From Rossellomorea pakistanensis (GTDB taxonomy: Bacteria; Bacillota; Bacilli; Bacillales; Bacillaceae_B): a stretch of DNA of 64,000 nucleotides. Below are positions 52,065 through 61,299 of the stretch, piece by piece. A program made the position numbers and the translations under genes. The stretch lies in assembly GCF_016908495.1 (NCBI RefSeq), contig NZ_JAFBDZ010000006.1:141735-205734 (forward strand), given 5' to 3'. The notes under the pieces were generated by a model. The model had not been told where the DNA came from. It saw only the letters and a list, made by a program, of their open reading frames with translations, and ran no database searches. Within the stretch, counting starts at the first letter, position 1, and every line of letters begins with the position of its first letter.

Positions 52065-52457
52065 TTGAAAAAGAATCCTAAACGTTGGATTGTTACTTTC
52101 ATACTATTATTTATTATTGGATTTCCTCTATTTATCTATGACGCATTAAAAGGCAATCCATTACGAGATTTATTAATGGAAAAGGCAACTAAAGAACAAC
52201 TCTTAATAGAGGGCTATAATAAAAGTGATTGGGTACAGGTTCAAGGCTCTTATAATATGAAGAGAAATACAAATCGAATAAAAGGAACCATTGCTACCGT
52301 CATTTTTAAGGATGAACCGGGAGAAAAGTATTTATATATTCAGTGGAGGAATTCAGGGAAAATTCAACAAAGCTGTGAATATTTTAATCCCGATACAAAT
52401 GCATATGAAGTAAAATACAGCACTGAAAGGAAACATATGGTTAGGGATTGTTATTGA
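52065..52457 (+). CDS. DUF3139 membrane-anchored protein
   Basis: A 130-residue protein with one N-terminal membrane helix (WIVTFILLFIIGFPLFIY) and an exported domain (LIEGYNKSDWVQVQGSYNMK, VIFKDEPGEKYLYIQW) typical of DUF3139. Start is TTG 52065 with AGGAAGGGAGAG 8 bases upstream. Two Cys residues near the C-terminus could form a disulfide. Function unknown. Confidence 0.75.
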   Translation: MKKNPKRWIVTFILLFIIGFPLFIYDALKGNPLRDLLMEKATKEQLLIEGYNKSDWVQVQGSYNMKRNTNRIKGTIATVIFKDEPGEKYLYIQWRNSGKIQQSCEYFNPDTNAYEVKYSTERKHMVRDCY

Positions 52458-52506
52458 TGTCACGGTCCTCACTGTAGGGAAATATTGTGGTAGTTGAGAG
52501 GATAGT

Positions 52507-52540
52507 GTCCCGGGGCTGTCGAACTCTTTTGAGACAGCCT
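52507..52540. terminator. Stem-loop after DUF3139 gene
   Basis: GGCTGTC (from 52512) pairs with GACAGCC across a short loop containing CTCTTTT. It lies 55 bases past the DUF3139 stop and has no clear T-run. Confidence 0.45.
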
Positions 52541-52595
52541 CGAAACGGAAATGGCTAGTTCTAACCAATTCATAAGTTATATGAAATAGCTTCCT

Positions 52596-53084
52596 TCACC
52601 CTTTTTTTCTATATTTTATTAACTCATAGTAAAGAATCGTTATGGTTTGGATAAAAAGAAACACAGAAAAGGAATAAGAAAGCTTATAGCCATGTTGGAA
52701 ATGAATGATACCTAGCTTTGATAAAAACCAATTCATTCCCAATCCTAGAATGCTCCATCCAAGCACATACCATACAAAGGATTTTTTATTGATTTCAAAT
52801 TTTTCATAAAAATAGATAAAGTAATAACTGAATGGAGCAAATAAAAGATAATAAAGAAAATCAAATATTCCATAGCCATGTGTATCATTCACCTTATAAT
52901 AATCAAGTAATCCTCCCCCGATCGTAAAGTCAAACAACATCCCGCTAGCAATCCCCCATAAAAAACTTAATAGGGCAATATTACGTGGTAATTTCTTAGG
53001 AAGAAGTCCTGCAATAATATAAGTGATGACTAGTAAAATTAATATCCAAATTTCGTTTTTATCGAAGCTTTCCCACTGTATCAT
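52596..53084 (-). CDS. CBO0543-family membrane protein
   Basis: A 162-residue protein with five predicted membrane helices (WILILLVITYIIAGLLP near the start, VWYVLGWSILGLGMNWFL later). It looks like the CBO0543 family of unknown function. Its ATG overlaps the stop of the upstream gene (ATGA), so the pair is translationally coupled. GAGGTG precedes the start. Confidence 0.75.
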   Translation of the reverse strand: MIQWESFDKNEIWILILLVITYIIAGLLPKKLPRNIALLSFLWGIASGMLFDFTIGGGLLDYYKVNDTHGYGIFDFLYYLLFAPFSYYFIYFYEKFEINKKSFVWYVLGWSILGLGMNWFLSKLGIIHFQHGYKLSYSFSVFLFIQTITILYYELIKYRKKG

Positions 53085-53554
53085 GAGTACTTCACCTCAC
53101 GATCCTCAACTTTGCGGATGAATTTAAAAGCATAATATGCAATCCATTGGAGAAAGACAAAATAGAGTAAATCATAACCAAAATTCCATTTTTTATAAGT
53201 GAAGATATCAAAATAGACGGTTAACCCACTTAATAAAAGCATGATGATTAAGGAAGCGATTGTTATTAGTAAGGACCGTGTAATGGTATTGACTTTTTGA
53301 ATGAAATTTACATAAACAACTAATATCATTGGTAAAATAACACTTCTATAAAAGAGAAAAGCTGTGTTGTTGACCGGCTCCTTTGTTACTTCAATGAATT
53401 TCAATTCATGACTCACGATCCATGAGACATTAATACTTAAAACGAGAATGAGTAAATAGATAAAAGTATTTTCTACAATCGTTAATTCTTTTTTCATAGC
53501 GACAAATAGTGTGCAAGTAAGAAATGTAAGTAAAATAAATATCGAAAATGCCAT
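53081..53554 (-). CDS. CBO0543-like membrane protein, upstream partner
   Basis: A 157-residue protein with about five membrane helices (MAFSIFILLTFLTCTLFVAM first). ATG 53554 follows GGGAGG at 6 bases; the upstream TTG at 53575 lies before that site. It is similar in size and pattern to the next gene, with which it shares a 4-base overlap, so the two may form a hetero-oligomer. Function unknown. Confidence 0.7.
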   Translation of the reverse strand: MAFSIFILLTFLTCTLFVAMKKELTIVENTFIYLLILVLSINVSWIVSHELKFIEVTKEPVNNTAFLFYRSVILPMILVVYVNFIQKVNTITRSLLITIASLIIMLLLSGLTVYFDIFTYKKWNFGYDLLYFVFLQWIAYYAFKFIRKVEDREVKYS

Positions 53555-53745
53555 ACTGAACCTCCCTCTTAACAATTGCTATTATTTGTTATTTGGCAAG
53601 GAAATATACTAAATTCTGCTGAATGGTCTATTGATTAATAAAAAAGTTTTTGAGAACCGTGGGTGTATGATTGAGAAGGAATTTAATAGAAATAAGAGAA
53701 CTTATATTTAGAGAATACATAGAAAAAGGGTAAGGAAGGAGTTGC

Positions 53746-54279
53746 ATGAAAATGTTTAAGGTAAAACAGCTTGATGGAAGTGATTTTATGTTTGATGAAA
53801 TCGCTTTTCTCTATAATGATATATGGAATAAGGAAGGAACCGATTTTTTGGGTAGGTTAAAAAGGCATTCAAATTATGAAGGCTTTAGAGGTTTTGTAGC
53901 TTTTAATCAAGAAAAAGAAATGATTGGATATTCATATGGTTATACATCATTGGAAGGACAATATTATAGAGATTTACTTGCAAAACAACTAAATCCCCAT
54001 GAGTTGGAAGCTTGGTTGGAAAATTGTTTTGAAGTTGTCGAATTAGCGGTTCACCCTTCCATTAGACGAAGTGGTTTGGGACAATTATTAGTAGGAAAGC
54101 TACTAGAAGGAGTTGAACACAAAACGGCCATCTTAACGACACAGGAAAAGAATATTCCGGCCCGTACTTTATACCAAAACTTAGAGTGGGTAGTTGTCAA
54201 AGAATCATTTATACCTTCTTCAGTTGACGCTACCCCATATGTCATTATGGGGAAATCATTAGTTGTTTCAAGAAAATAG
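53746..54279 (+). CDS. GNAT-family N-acetyltransferase
   Basis: A 177-residue acetyl-CoA-dependent transferase. VVELAVHPSIRRSGLGQLLV contains the V/I-x-x-x-x-R-x-x-G-x-G/A acetyl-CoA loop, and NIPARTLYQNLEWVVV is the usual C-terminal motif. AAGGAAGGAG precedes ATG 53746. The substrate is unknown. Confidence 0.9.
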   Translation: MKMFKVKQLDGSDFMFDEIAFLYNDIWNKEGTDFLGRLKRHSNYEGFRGFVAFNQEKEMIGYSYGYTSLEGQYYRDLLAKQLNPHELEAWLENCFEVVELAVHPSIRRSGLGQLLVGKLLEGVEHKTAILTTQEKNIPARTLYQNLEWVVVKESFIPSSVDATPYVIMGKSLVVSRK

Positions 54280-54339
54280 GGAAAGAAATCATACAAAAAA
54301 TTGCTTGATAATAAACTGTATTATTTCTTCGATTATTAG

Positions 54340-54741
54340 TTAAAGGCTTGTCGTTTTACGTCCTTTTACAAAAAAATATATGGTATGAAAGATTACTAAA
54401 CCGATTGCCGCAACAAGTGCAATGAAAAAACCCATTAGCCCTACTAGGCCAACCCAACCCCTTGTGAATGTTAGAAATATTAAGGCGTAAAGGACACCGA
54501 GGAGTATCAAAGCAAGTGGGACGTTATAAGGAAACATCCGTTTCCAGCCCAACATTAACAGAAGAAAAAAAGGTACAAATACACAGAGCAAAAATGTATT
54601 TATTGTATTCCACCTAAATGTTAAAGTGGATTGTTCAACTTGATCCAATCCACTCATTTCGGATAGACCTATAAGACCGAATAACACTAAAATCGTAAAA
54701 ACCGTCCAATTAAGGGCTTTTGGATTATTTGATTCCCCCAT
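54340..54741 (-). CDS. Hypothetical membrane protein, 133 aa
   Basis: Four predicted membrane helices (WTVFTILVLFGLIGL, FLLCVFVPFFLLLML, PLALILLGVLYALIFL, GFFIALVAAIGLVIF). ATG 54741 has GAGGAGG just upstream; the ORF's earlier TTG is part of that site. I do not recognise a family. Confidence 0.65.
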   Translation of the reverse strand: MGESNNPKALNWTVFTILVLFGLIGLSEMSGLDQVEQSTLTFRWNTINTFLLCVFVPFFLLLMLGWKRMFPYNVPLALILLGVLYALIFLTFTRGWVGLVGLMGFFIALVAAIGLVIFHTIYFFVKGRKTTSL

Positions 54742-54819
54742 TTTATGCCTCCTCAAGATATTGTCATTATATTTCTAGGATACTCTACTTTTTCAGTAGT
54801 TTCCAGATTATTCAATTAA

Positions 54820-55275
54820 TTAGGTGATTTTGAATGCGATTTTTTCGGGGCCGACATATTTTATTGAGCTGGTTCCAATCACTCCAACTGTATCTAGAAT
54901 ACCATGTGGGTTTAGTAACGATACTGACATGGCAAAGGCGATTTGTTTTTGAGGAGTGAACGTAACGGTTTCTTTCTTTTCTTTACCACTAGGTTGACTC
55001 CGCCACGTCATAACACCCATATAGATTAAAAACAAAATTCCCGCTACAAATAGGCAAGCTTTTTCCAGTATGAGCCAAGAACGGCCACTAAAAACCCCTA
55101 ACACGGCTAAGGAAATGAGTAGGGTGTCACATTTAGAAGCCGTAATGATCACTGGTAATGCCCTGATAAAATTGGGCTGGAGAGCACCTTGATTAAACAC
55201 AAAAACATTTTGGACACTTAATGGCGGGATCAGGCCAAATGCTAGTATAAAACCATGGAGAATGGCTTCTAACAT
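54820..55275 (-). pseudogene. LysE-family amino-acid exporter, truncated at the C-terminus
   Basis: The 151 residues cover the first two thirds of a LysE/ArgO exporter: HGFILAFGLIPPLSVQNVFV, ASKCDTLLISLAVLGV and SLLNPHGILDTVGVIGTSS. Family members are about 200-210 residues and carry two more helices, which are missing here: the frame stops at 54820 after GPEKIAFKIT, and none of the following frames resumes the homology. GGAGGGAG before the ATG is intact. The gene is probably inactive. Confidence 0.75.
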
Positions 55276-55503
55276 ATTTACTCCCTCCTAAAATCAACAA
55301 TAGATTAATTTTATAAGAAATGTTTGACATCGTCTTCTTTAAAGCCTTAGCCACAGATAGCTGTAATACACCTCCAGGAATTTTCTTCACAAAAGATCAT
55401 ATTGTCAAATCGATTTTTGCATTCCACCATATTCCTTAGCAGGATTTCAGAATGAAGGAGAGAATTCCTATTATGGATAAAAGAAAGGGAAGGGAGTGTA
55501 GAA

Positions 55504-55869
55504 ATGGGAGCATGGGGAGCGGGAATTTTTGACGATGATACAGCCTGTGATGTAAGAGATGACTTTATTGATTACTTGGAAGAAGGTTATTCTGCTGAAG
55601 AAGCATCTCAAATGATCATCGAAGAATATTCAGAGGAATTTACGATTGAAGACGATTTTGAGGTAATGTCTTTAGTATATGTTGGATTAGCCGCCATACA
55701 ATTGGAGAAAAATTGTCTACAGGAATCGATTCGAAAGATGTCTATACAATTAATTGATCGTGGTGCAGATCTTGAGCTTTGGGAGGAAGCAGATGCCCAA
55801 GACTATGAAGAGAGAAATAAAGTCTTAAAGGAACTAAAGCAAAAACTAGTCAATTTCAAATATTTATAA
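55504..55869 (+). CDS. DUF4259 protein
   Basis: A 121-residue acidic cytoplasmic protein. MGAWGAGIFDDDTACDVRDD is the DUF4259 hallmark, followed by a helical domain. AAGGGAGTG lies 5-6 bases before ATG 55504. Function unknown; members often sit near defence or stress genes but this is not evidence here. Confidence 0.88.
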   Translation: MGAWGAGIFDDDTACDVRDDFIDYLEEGYSAEEASQMIIEEYSEEFTIEDDFEVMSLVYVGLAAIQLEKNCLQESIRKMSIQLIDRGADLELWEEADAQDYEERNKVLKELKQKLVNFKYL

Positions 55870-55935
55870 TAAACGTTTTTCAAGGAAATATGAGTTAATT
55901 TTAGTGTGAATAGATTACTTAGGAGGTTTTGCAAA

Positions 55936-56814
55936 ATGGAGAAAGTCCAAGAATATCTTCTTCCAAACCCTGACTCAGGCCCATATGGAATGACTGTGGG
56001 GCAAGACAATGCTATTTGGTTTACGGAAAACAGCGGAAACAGAATTGGAAGAATCACCACCTATGGTGAAATAACCGAATTTGTTGTCCCGACAGAAGAT
56101 GCAGGACTTTCTGTCATTGTATCCAGCATGGATGGTGATTTATGGTTTACAGAAAATAAGGCCAATAAGATCGGACGTATCACACTAGATGGGGAAATTA
56201 CAGAGTATTCTTTACCGAATACAGAGTCAGGGCCGTACGGGATAACAGAGGGTCCTGACGGTGGACTTTGGTTTACGCAAATTACAGGGAATAAAATCGG
56301 AAGAATTTCAACATCAGGCGAGATTCAGGAATACACACTACCTAAAGCTGGTTCCTTCCCGTCTTTCATCGTTACTGGTTCAGATGGTGCTCTTTGGTTT
56401 ACGGAAAATCAAAGTAATCAAATTGGTAGAATCTCCACAGCAGGTAAAATCACAGAGTTTTCTATTCCTACAATGAATTCTGGTCCCGTTGGAATAACAG
56501 CTGGTCCAGACGGTGCTTTGTGGTTTGTACAAATCATCGGAAATCACATTGGCAGAATAACAACCTCTGGTGAAATATGTGAATATAGCATTCCCACTGA
56601 AAGTGCTCGTCCACATGCTATAACTGCTGGAAATAATGGATACTTGTGGTTTACGGAATGGGGCAGCAACAAGATTGGAAGGATTACGGTAGATGGGGAG
56701 ATTTCAGAGTATCCCATCCCTACCGAGAAAGCTGAACCGCATGGGATCGTTCTAGGACCAGATGGAGCGATTTGGTTTGCTGAGGAATGTAATCAAATTG
56801 GACGTTTAAAATAA
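55936..56814 (+). CDS. vgb: Virginiamycin B lyase (streptogramin B lyase)
   Basis: A 292-residue seven-bladed beta-propeller that linearises type B streptogramins by cleaving the thereonyl ester. Seven repeats carry the DG.LWFTE....IGRI motif. The catalytic surroundings [10 protein letters not shown] and EKAEPHGIV hold the two conserved His residues and the Glu. Full-length agreement with staphylococcal Vgb (about 295-299). ATG 55936 follows AGGAGG at 9 bases; the GTG at 55906 is rejected. Chromosomal copies are common in Bacillus. A terminator follows. Confidence 0.93.
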   Translation: MEKVQEYLLPNPDSGPYGMTVGQDNAIWFTENSGNRIGRITTYGEITEFVVPTEDAGLSVIVSSMDGDLWFTENKANKIGRITLDGEITEYSLPNTESGPYGITEGPDGGLWFTQITGNKIGRISTSGEIQEYTLPKAGSFPSFIVTGSDGALWFTENQSNQIGRISTAGKITEFSIPTMNSGPVGITAGPDGALWFVQIIGNHIGRITTSGEICEYSIPTESARPHAITAGNNGYLWFTEWGSNKIGRITVDGEISEYPIPTEKAEPHGIVLGPDGAIWFAEECNQIGRLK

Positions 56815-56821
56815 AAGTGCT

Positions 56822-56865
56822 AGAACCACATTGCTAATAATTTGTGGTTCTGGCCTTCTTTTTTA
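56822..56865 (+). terminator. Terminator of vgb
   Basis: AGAACCACA (56822-56830) pairs with TGTGGTTCT (56843-56851), followed by CTTCTTTTTT. Confidence 0.85.
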
Positions 56866-57078
56866 GCAAACAAGTATAGAGTTTTGGACGAACCTTTAAA
56901 AGGTAGCTTGTTTTGGGTTCATCCTACTTAGGAAGGGAAGTAGTAATCAGCTTTTTAATAAAATTGGCAATCTTTATTTTCAACAATTAGCACATTATTC
57001 TCAACTTTAAGATGTTAATCGATAACTAGACAAAAATCAACAAAATTCGGCGTTGGGAGGAATGCATACATCTCGATT

Positions 57079-57804
57079 TCAATGAACATCCACTCTCCTA
57101 AAATAAACAATCACGGCAACAAACCCAATAATAGAAGTAGCAGCAATACCGATATAAGAATATTCTGGTGGATAGGTTGGGAGAAGCGTACCATTAGCGA
57201 TATCTCCCGCTGCCGACCAAGGGAATAATCCTCTATGCTCTGAAGTTCCACCCATGACATTTAACATTGTCACAACAATCGTAAATACAATTGGGGGAAC
57301 ATAATTTTTCATTACAAGTGCTATAAGGATAACAGGTGTTGATAACATAAAGATAAAGGCTCCACCAATCGTAAATTGTTTAATAGATTCTACGATCAAT
57401 GCGGAACTTAAACCATCAACCTGTGTTAATAAACCTAATATTAGGGTCAAGCTCCAAGCAACGAAAGTCAGGACCATAATCCAAATGAATAGGAGAAGTA
57501 ATTTACTCATAATAAAGCTTACTCGAGATACAGGAATGGTTAGTAGATTCTTCAAAGTATCCTCAAGGTATTCGCGGTTAAAGAGATAAGCAGTAACGAC
57601 ACCATATAAGGGAACCCCTATGACTAATAAAGTATATAAATTCGTTTGGTAGAAAAGCTCCTCGAATTGAACAGGAGGAGTAGGATTCTGGATATAGGTA
57701 GCTACAACCACCATAAAAGGTGCAACGGCTGATCCGATGATACTTATTAAGAACATGGTTGAACGCTTTAGCTTCAGGATTTCTGTGAAAAGTAGATTAA
57801 CCAA
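57079..57804 (-). CDS. ABC-2 permease, BcrB-like
   Basis: A 241-residue membrane protein with six predicted helices. LLFTEILKLKRSTMFLISII is the usual opening of lantibiotic/bacitracin export permeases, followed by the YLFNREYLEDTLKNLLTIPV cytoplasmic loop. TTG 57804 fits the GGGGGT ribosome site; the GTG at 57813 is inside it. It overlaps the ATPase gene by 8 bases. With that ATPase it should expel a peptide antibiotic. Confidence 0.85.
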   Translation of the reverse strand: MVNLLFTEILKLKRSTMFLISIIGSAVAPFMVVVATYIQNPTPPVQFEELFYQTNLYTLLVIGVPLYGVVTAYLFNREYLEDTLKNLLTIPVSRVSFIMSKLLLLFIWIMVLTFVAWSLTLILGLLTQVDGLSSALIVESIKQFTIGGAFIFMLSTPVILIALVMKNYVPPIVFTIVVTMLNVMGGTSEHRGLFPWSAAGDIANGTLLPTYPPEYSYIGIAATSIIGFVAVIVYFRRVDVH

Positions 57805-58717
57805 TCGTGCCACCCCCGACTAATTTTGTAAAGTAATCTTCTAATCTATCCTCGCTTATCGAAATCTTGGATACTTCGATATCATTTTGTACAAACACTT
57901 TATTAATCGTTCCCTGTTGACCAAGATGTGAATAGACTCGAATAAAACCTTCATCATGAACTTCATAGTCAAAAATATCAAAATGATTCTCTAAAAGCAT
58001 TGTAGCTTTATTGTCGTTTGATACTTGGAACTCAAGGTATTTTCGATTAATGTTTCTAAGCTTATCGAAGGAAATTTCTTCTAGGAGCTTTCCTTCATGG
58101 ATGATTCCCATCGAATCTACCAGCTGTTCTATTTCTGATAGAATATGGCTGGAGATGAGGAGCGTAATCTTTCTTTCTTCTGCTAAAGATTTAATAAGCT
58201 TTCGCATTTCCTTAATGCCAATCGGATCTAAGCCATTTGTCGGCTCATCTAAGATTAACAGCTCTGGGTGATGAAGAAGGGCTCTTGCAATTCCTAACCT
58301 CTGCTTCATGCCTAAAGAATATTTTCCGACTAGCTTCTTCGTTTCGTTTTGTAGACCGACAATTTCTAACGCTTCTTCAATGGCATTCTTCTTGTGAACC
58401 CCTGTGATTCTTGCATTAATGAGTAAATTTTCTCTTGTTGTAAGGTTTTCATAGAACCCTGGAACTTCTACTATCGATCCAATTCTTCTTAAAATCTGCT
58501 TATGACATTTAACTAGATCTTCCCCAAATATTTCAATTTGGCCATAAGTGGGTTTAATTAATCCTAATAACATTCTAATTGTCGTTGTTTTACCGGCGCC
58601 ATTCCTACCAAGGAACCCGTAAATTTCTCCTTGCTTCACTGTCATATTGAGATGATCAACTGATTTCTGTTCACCATAAATTTTTGTTAGATTGGTCGTT
58701 TTGATAATTTCATTCAA
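57797..58717 (-). CDS. ABC transporter ATPase, BcrA-like (bacitracin/lantibiotic export)
   Basis: A 306-residue ATPase. Walker A GRNGAGKTTT, signature YSLGMKQRLGIARAL, Walker B LLILDEPTNGLDP and the switch His (LLISSHILSEIEQL) are complete. The closest match I know is Bacillus BcrA, with the same C-terminal YSHLGQQGTINKVFV region. Start is taken as TTG 58717 (MNEIIKTTNLTKIYG); ATG 58738 lacks a ribosome site. It is the third gene of a regulator-kinase-ATPase-permease operon. Confidence 0.88.
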   Translation of the reverse strand: MNEIIKTTNLTKIYGEQKSVDHLNMTVKQGEIYGFLGRNGAGKTTTIRMLLGLIKPTYGQIEIFGEDLVKCHKQILRRIGSIVEVPGFYENLTTRENLLINARITGVHKKNAIEEALEIVGLQNETKKLVGKYSLGMKQRLGIARALLHHPELLILDEPTNGLDPIGIKEMRKLIKSLAEERKITLLISSHILSEIEQLVDSMGIIHEGKLLEEISFDKLRNINRKYLEFQVSNDNKATMLLENHFDIFDYEVHDEGFIRVYSHLGQQGTINKVFVQNDIEVSKISISEDRLEDYFTKLVGGGTIG

Positions 58718-58790
58718 AACCGATACACCTGCTTTCATTAGCTATAGTTACAGTATAAGCAGGGGGGTTTAACTGCTTTTTAACTATTTC

Positions 58791-59816
58791 TTAATTATTT
58801 CTTAAATCGATTTTAGGGATTGAAAAGCCAAAGGTTGTTTTTTTCCATGGTACACTTTCTACCCATATTCTCCCACCATTCTTTTCAACTAGAGCTTTTG
58901 CAATCGCAAGACCTAATCCACTCCCACCATATAAAGGATTTCTTGATTGGTCGCTTCGATACATTCTCTCAAACACATTCTTGAGCTCATCCCTTTCAAT
59001 TCCATGCCCTTGATCCCAAATGAGAAGCTGGTATTCGCGATTGCTTTCGATAAGCTCTATCCCTAAGATTCTCCCTTCTTTTCCATAATGAACGGCATTC
59101 TTAATCAGGTTGCCGATGATCCTTAAGATGCTTAACCGATCTGCGATGATACAGCATTTTTCTTCTGGAATCCTAATCTTCATTTCCATCTCTGCTTGAT
59201 TGAGTACTGGCAAAAACTCAATCACTGCTTCTCTTGTTATTTCTGCAAAATCTAGCATTTCTTCCTTCAATGGCATTTCATCTGCATCAAGCTTAGCCAT
59301 TTTAAAAATTTCATCAATGAGCTGCTTTAAACCATTTGATTTTCTCGAAATAATCTCAATATATTCCTGTTTTTCTGCTTCTGAAGTCGCAATATCATCT
59401 TTTAAGGCATCGACATATCCAATAATAGAAGTAAGAGGAGTCCGGATATCGTGAGAAATATTAGAAAGAAGGCGTTTTCGAGCTGCCTGGGATTGGATGG
59501 ATTGAGCTTGAATCCCTTCTAGCTGTTCTATTAATTCATTCACCGAAAAAATCACTTCATTCATGACGGAATCATTATTGGTCAATAATCTAGTGTTCAA
59601 ATTCCCACCAATCGTTCGTTTTAACTCTACAGTCATAAGCTTTAAGCTTGTAACAAACTTGAATCTTTTTAATAAAAGAATCAAGGTGATTAATATTAGA
59701 ATAATAAAAAGAGTTCCTTTCAGTAAGCTTAAATTGTAAGGAAGATTAGTAAAAAAAATCCCACAGCTTATGATTAATTGAAGAGAGGTAAGAATCATAA
59801 TTTTGTCAGTTCTCAT
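58791..59816 (-). CDS. Sensor histidine kinase of the BcrAB-like operon
   Basis: A 341-residue membrane kinase with two N-terminal helices and a very short external loop (SLQLIISCGIFFTNLPYNLS), so it is likely an intramembrane-type sensor. The HisKA box holds His122 (SNISHDIRTPLTSIIGYV). HATPase motifs are NLIKNAVHYG, DQGHGIERDE and GGSGLGLAIAKAL. Start ATG 59816 overlaps the response regulator by 11 bases; the longer frame to 59936 lies within it. Such sensors often detect their cognate transporter rather than the drug directly. Confidence 0.9.
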   Translation of the reverse strand: MRTDKIMILTSLQLIISCGIFFTNLPYNLSLLKGTLFIILILITLILLLKRFKFVTSLKLMTVELKRTIGGNLNTRLLTNNDSVMNEVIFSVNELIEQLEGIQAQSIQSQAARKRLLSNISHDIRTPLTSIIGYVDALKDDIATSEAEKQEYIEIISRKSNGLKQLIDEIFKMAKLDADEMPLKEEMLDFAEITREAVIEFLPVLNQAEMEMKIRIPEEKCCIIADRLSILRIIGNLIKNAVHYGKEGRILGIELIESNREYQLLIWDQGHGIERDELKNVFERMYRSDQSRNPLYGGSGLGLAIAKALVEKNGGRIWVESVPWKKTTFGFSIPKIDLRNN

Positions 59817-60519
59817 CTTTTTCACCAACAAACTTATAGCCGATTCCCCATACCGTTTGAATAAATTGAGGATTAGAAGGATCAGCCTCGATTTTTTTTC
59901 TAAGCTTTCGAATATGGACCATAACGGTGTTGTCATCTTCTATGTAGGCGCTTCCCCAAACATTTCGAAAAACTTGAGTCTTAGTGAACACCTGTTCAGG
60001 ATGGGTGACAAAGAACTTTAGTAATTCTAGTTCTTTAGCCGTTAACGATCTTTCTTCTCCTCTGATGATGACCGTGCATTTTTTGAGGTCAAGGGTCAAG
60101 CCTTTAAATTTTAGTGAGGACGAATCAAGTGAAATGCCATCGCTGCCAAGAACCATAAATCTCCTCAAAAGAGCCTTTACTCTAGCGACAACTTCATTGA
60201 TGCTAAAAGGTTTCGTAATATAATCATCAGCTCCTATACTTAGGCCTACTATTTTATCGGTCTCATGATCCTTTGCCGTGAGCATCAAGATGGGTACATT
60301 GGTTTTATCCCTAAGCCGTCTACAAACCTCTATTCCATCAATCCTAGGCATCATTAAATCAAGAATGATTAGGTTATATTTATTTTGCTCAAACAGTTGA
60401 AGAGCTTCTTCTCCGTTGACAGCTACATCGATCTCGTACATTTCTCTTTCTAAATATTTTTTCAATAAATCTCTGATTTCTTGATCATCATCGGCTATCA
60501 AAACACGAATATCTCCCAT
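59806..60519 (-). CDS. OmpR-family response regulator of the BcrAB-like operon
   Basis: A 237-residue regulator. The receiver domain has the acidic pair ADDD, phospho-acceptor Asp in LIILDLMMPRIDG, and Lys in DDYITKPF. The C-terminal winged helix has LTAKELELLKFFVTHPEQVF and VMVHIRKLRKKIE. AGGTGA precedes ATG 60519. It is first in the operon with the kinase and the ABC transporter, and should activate them under peptide-antibiotic stress. Confidence 0.92.
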   Translation of the reverse strand: MGDIRVLIADDDQEIRDLLKKYLEREMYEIDVAVNGEEALQLFEQNKYNLIILDLMMPRIDGIEVCRRLRDKTNVPILMLTAKDHETDKIVGLSIGADDYITKPFSINEVVARVKALLRRFMVLGSDGISLDSSSLKFKGLTLDLKKCTVIIRGEERSLTAKELELLKFFVTHPEQVFTKTQVFRNVWGSAYIEDDNTVMVHIRKLRKKIEADPSNPQFIQTVWGIGYKFVGEKDEN

Positions 60520-60838
60520 GATTTCACCTGCTTTTTCATAATGTTTACTTTATTTACTCTATCAAAAAAATACATAATCTGCCTGATTATAAAAATGAGT
60601 ATGTGCAGTTTGACAATATGTGTCACTAATTGTCGAGAGGTCAATATATGTTGGTTTCGGTCAAATTATGTTGGATTTTCGACGAATGATGAAGATAACC
60701 GGATAAAATAATTTCTGGGCAAATAATCGCTATATAAGTTCATAGAGCAGATAAATCTTTTCTAAAACAGTAAATTTAAGACGCACAAATGATGATTTTG
60801 AGAGTACGGGATATATATAAGGATCATACTACCCAAAA
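60520..60838. other. Intergenic with 20-21-bp-period repeats (60639-60720)
   Basis: GGTCAA occurs at 60639 and 60659, CGACGA at 60680 and CGGATA at 60700, intervals 20, 21 and 20. The first two units also share ATGTTGG. No gene is seen. It is the same kind of periodic text as at 44658 and 63856. Confidence 0.7.
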
Positions 60839-60874
60839 AAATCCCGAGAGACTTTACGTCTCTCGGGATTTTTT
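60839..60874 (-). terminator. Terminator of the Cys/Arg-rich small gene
   Basis: AAATCCCGAGAGAC (60839-60852) pairs with GTCTCTCGGGATTT (60858-60871). It is followed by T-runs on both strands and may be bidirectional. Confidence 0.9.
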
Positions 60875-60885
60875 GTTCAAAGGTA

Positions 60886-61074
60886 TTACCAGCATTTTTT
60901 GCGACGACGTCTGTCTCTGTCATCCTCACGTGCACCAGCAACTAAGTCGTCAATAATACAACGACGTACAGCACGGCAGAAATCATCTTTGTCGAATTTT
61001 GCATCGATTTTGAAGTCATTGTCTCTCCTATCTCTAATACCTAAAACATCATCATCTCTCCGGAAGCATCCCAT
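60886..61074 (-). CDS. Cys/Arg/Asp-rich small protein, candidate spore-coat protein
   Basis: A 62-residue, very polar peptide opening MGCFRRDDDVLGIRDRRDND. It has cysteines near both ends and the middle and closes with an Arg/Lys-rich tail. AAAGGAGTG lies 7 bases before ATG 61074. A promoter of the SigmaK type lies just upstream. No family is recognised, but the composition resembles small coat proteins. The coat assignment rests on the promoter and composition. Confidence 0.7.
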   Translation of the reverse strand: MGCFRRDDDVLGIRDRRDNDFKIDAKFDKDDFCRAVRRCIIDDLVAGAREDDRDRRRRKKCW

Positions 61075-61112
61075 CTATTAACACTCCTTTGCTTTGTTAT
61101 TGTCTTACATTG

Positions 61113-61140
61113 TATTTTATGAAAGTAGAGGACAAGCGGT
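61113..61140 (-). promoter_or_regulatory. SigmaK-type (mother cell) promoter
   Basis: On the minus strand AC (61140-61139), 17 bases, then CATAAAATA (61121-61113) match the SigmaK pattern AC-N16/17-CATANNNTA. Confidence 0.6.
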
Positions 61141-61299
61141 ATAGACGATACTCTTTCCTTTAAAAAAATGTGCTTCTATCATAATGTCAATAGAACGAAG
61201 TCATAATAGTTGATAGTATTTATTATGGACAATGACTTTAAAACGGGTTTGGTTTCCTTTACTATAAGAAAAAAAGAAGTAATAGAGTAGGTGAGGACC

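Noticed and set aside
55193..55390. 65-codon minus ORF upstream of the LysE fragment
   Set aside because: It overlaps the LysE start in another frame, and its second half is the LysE sequence misread.
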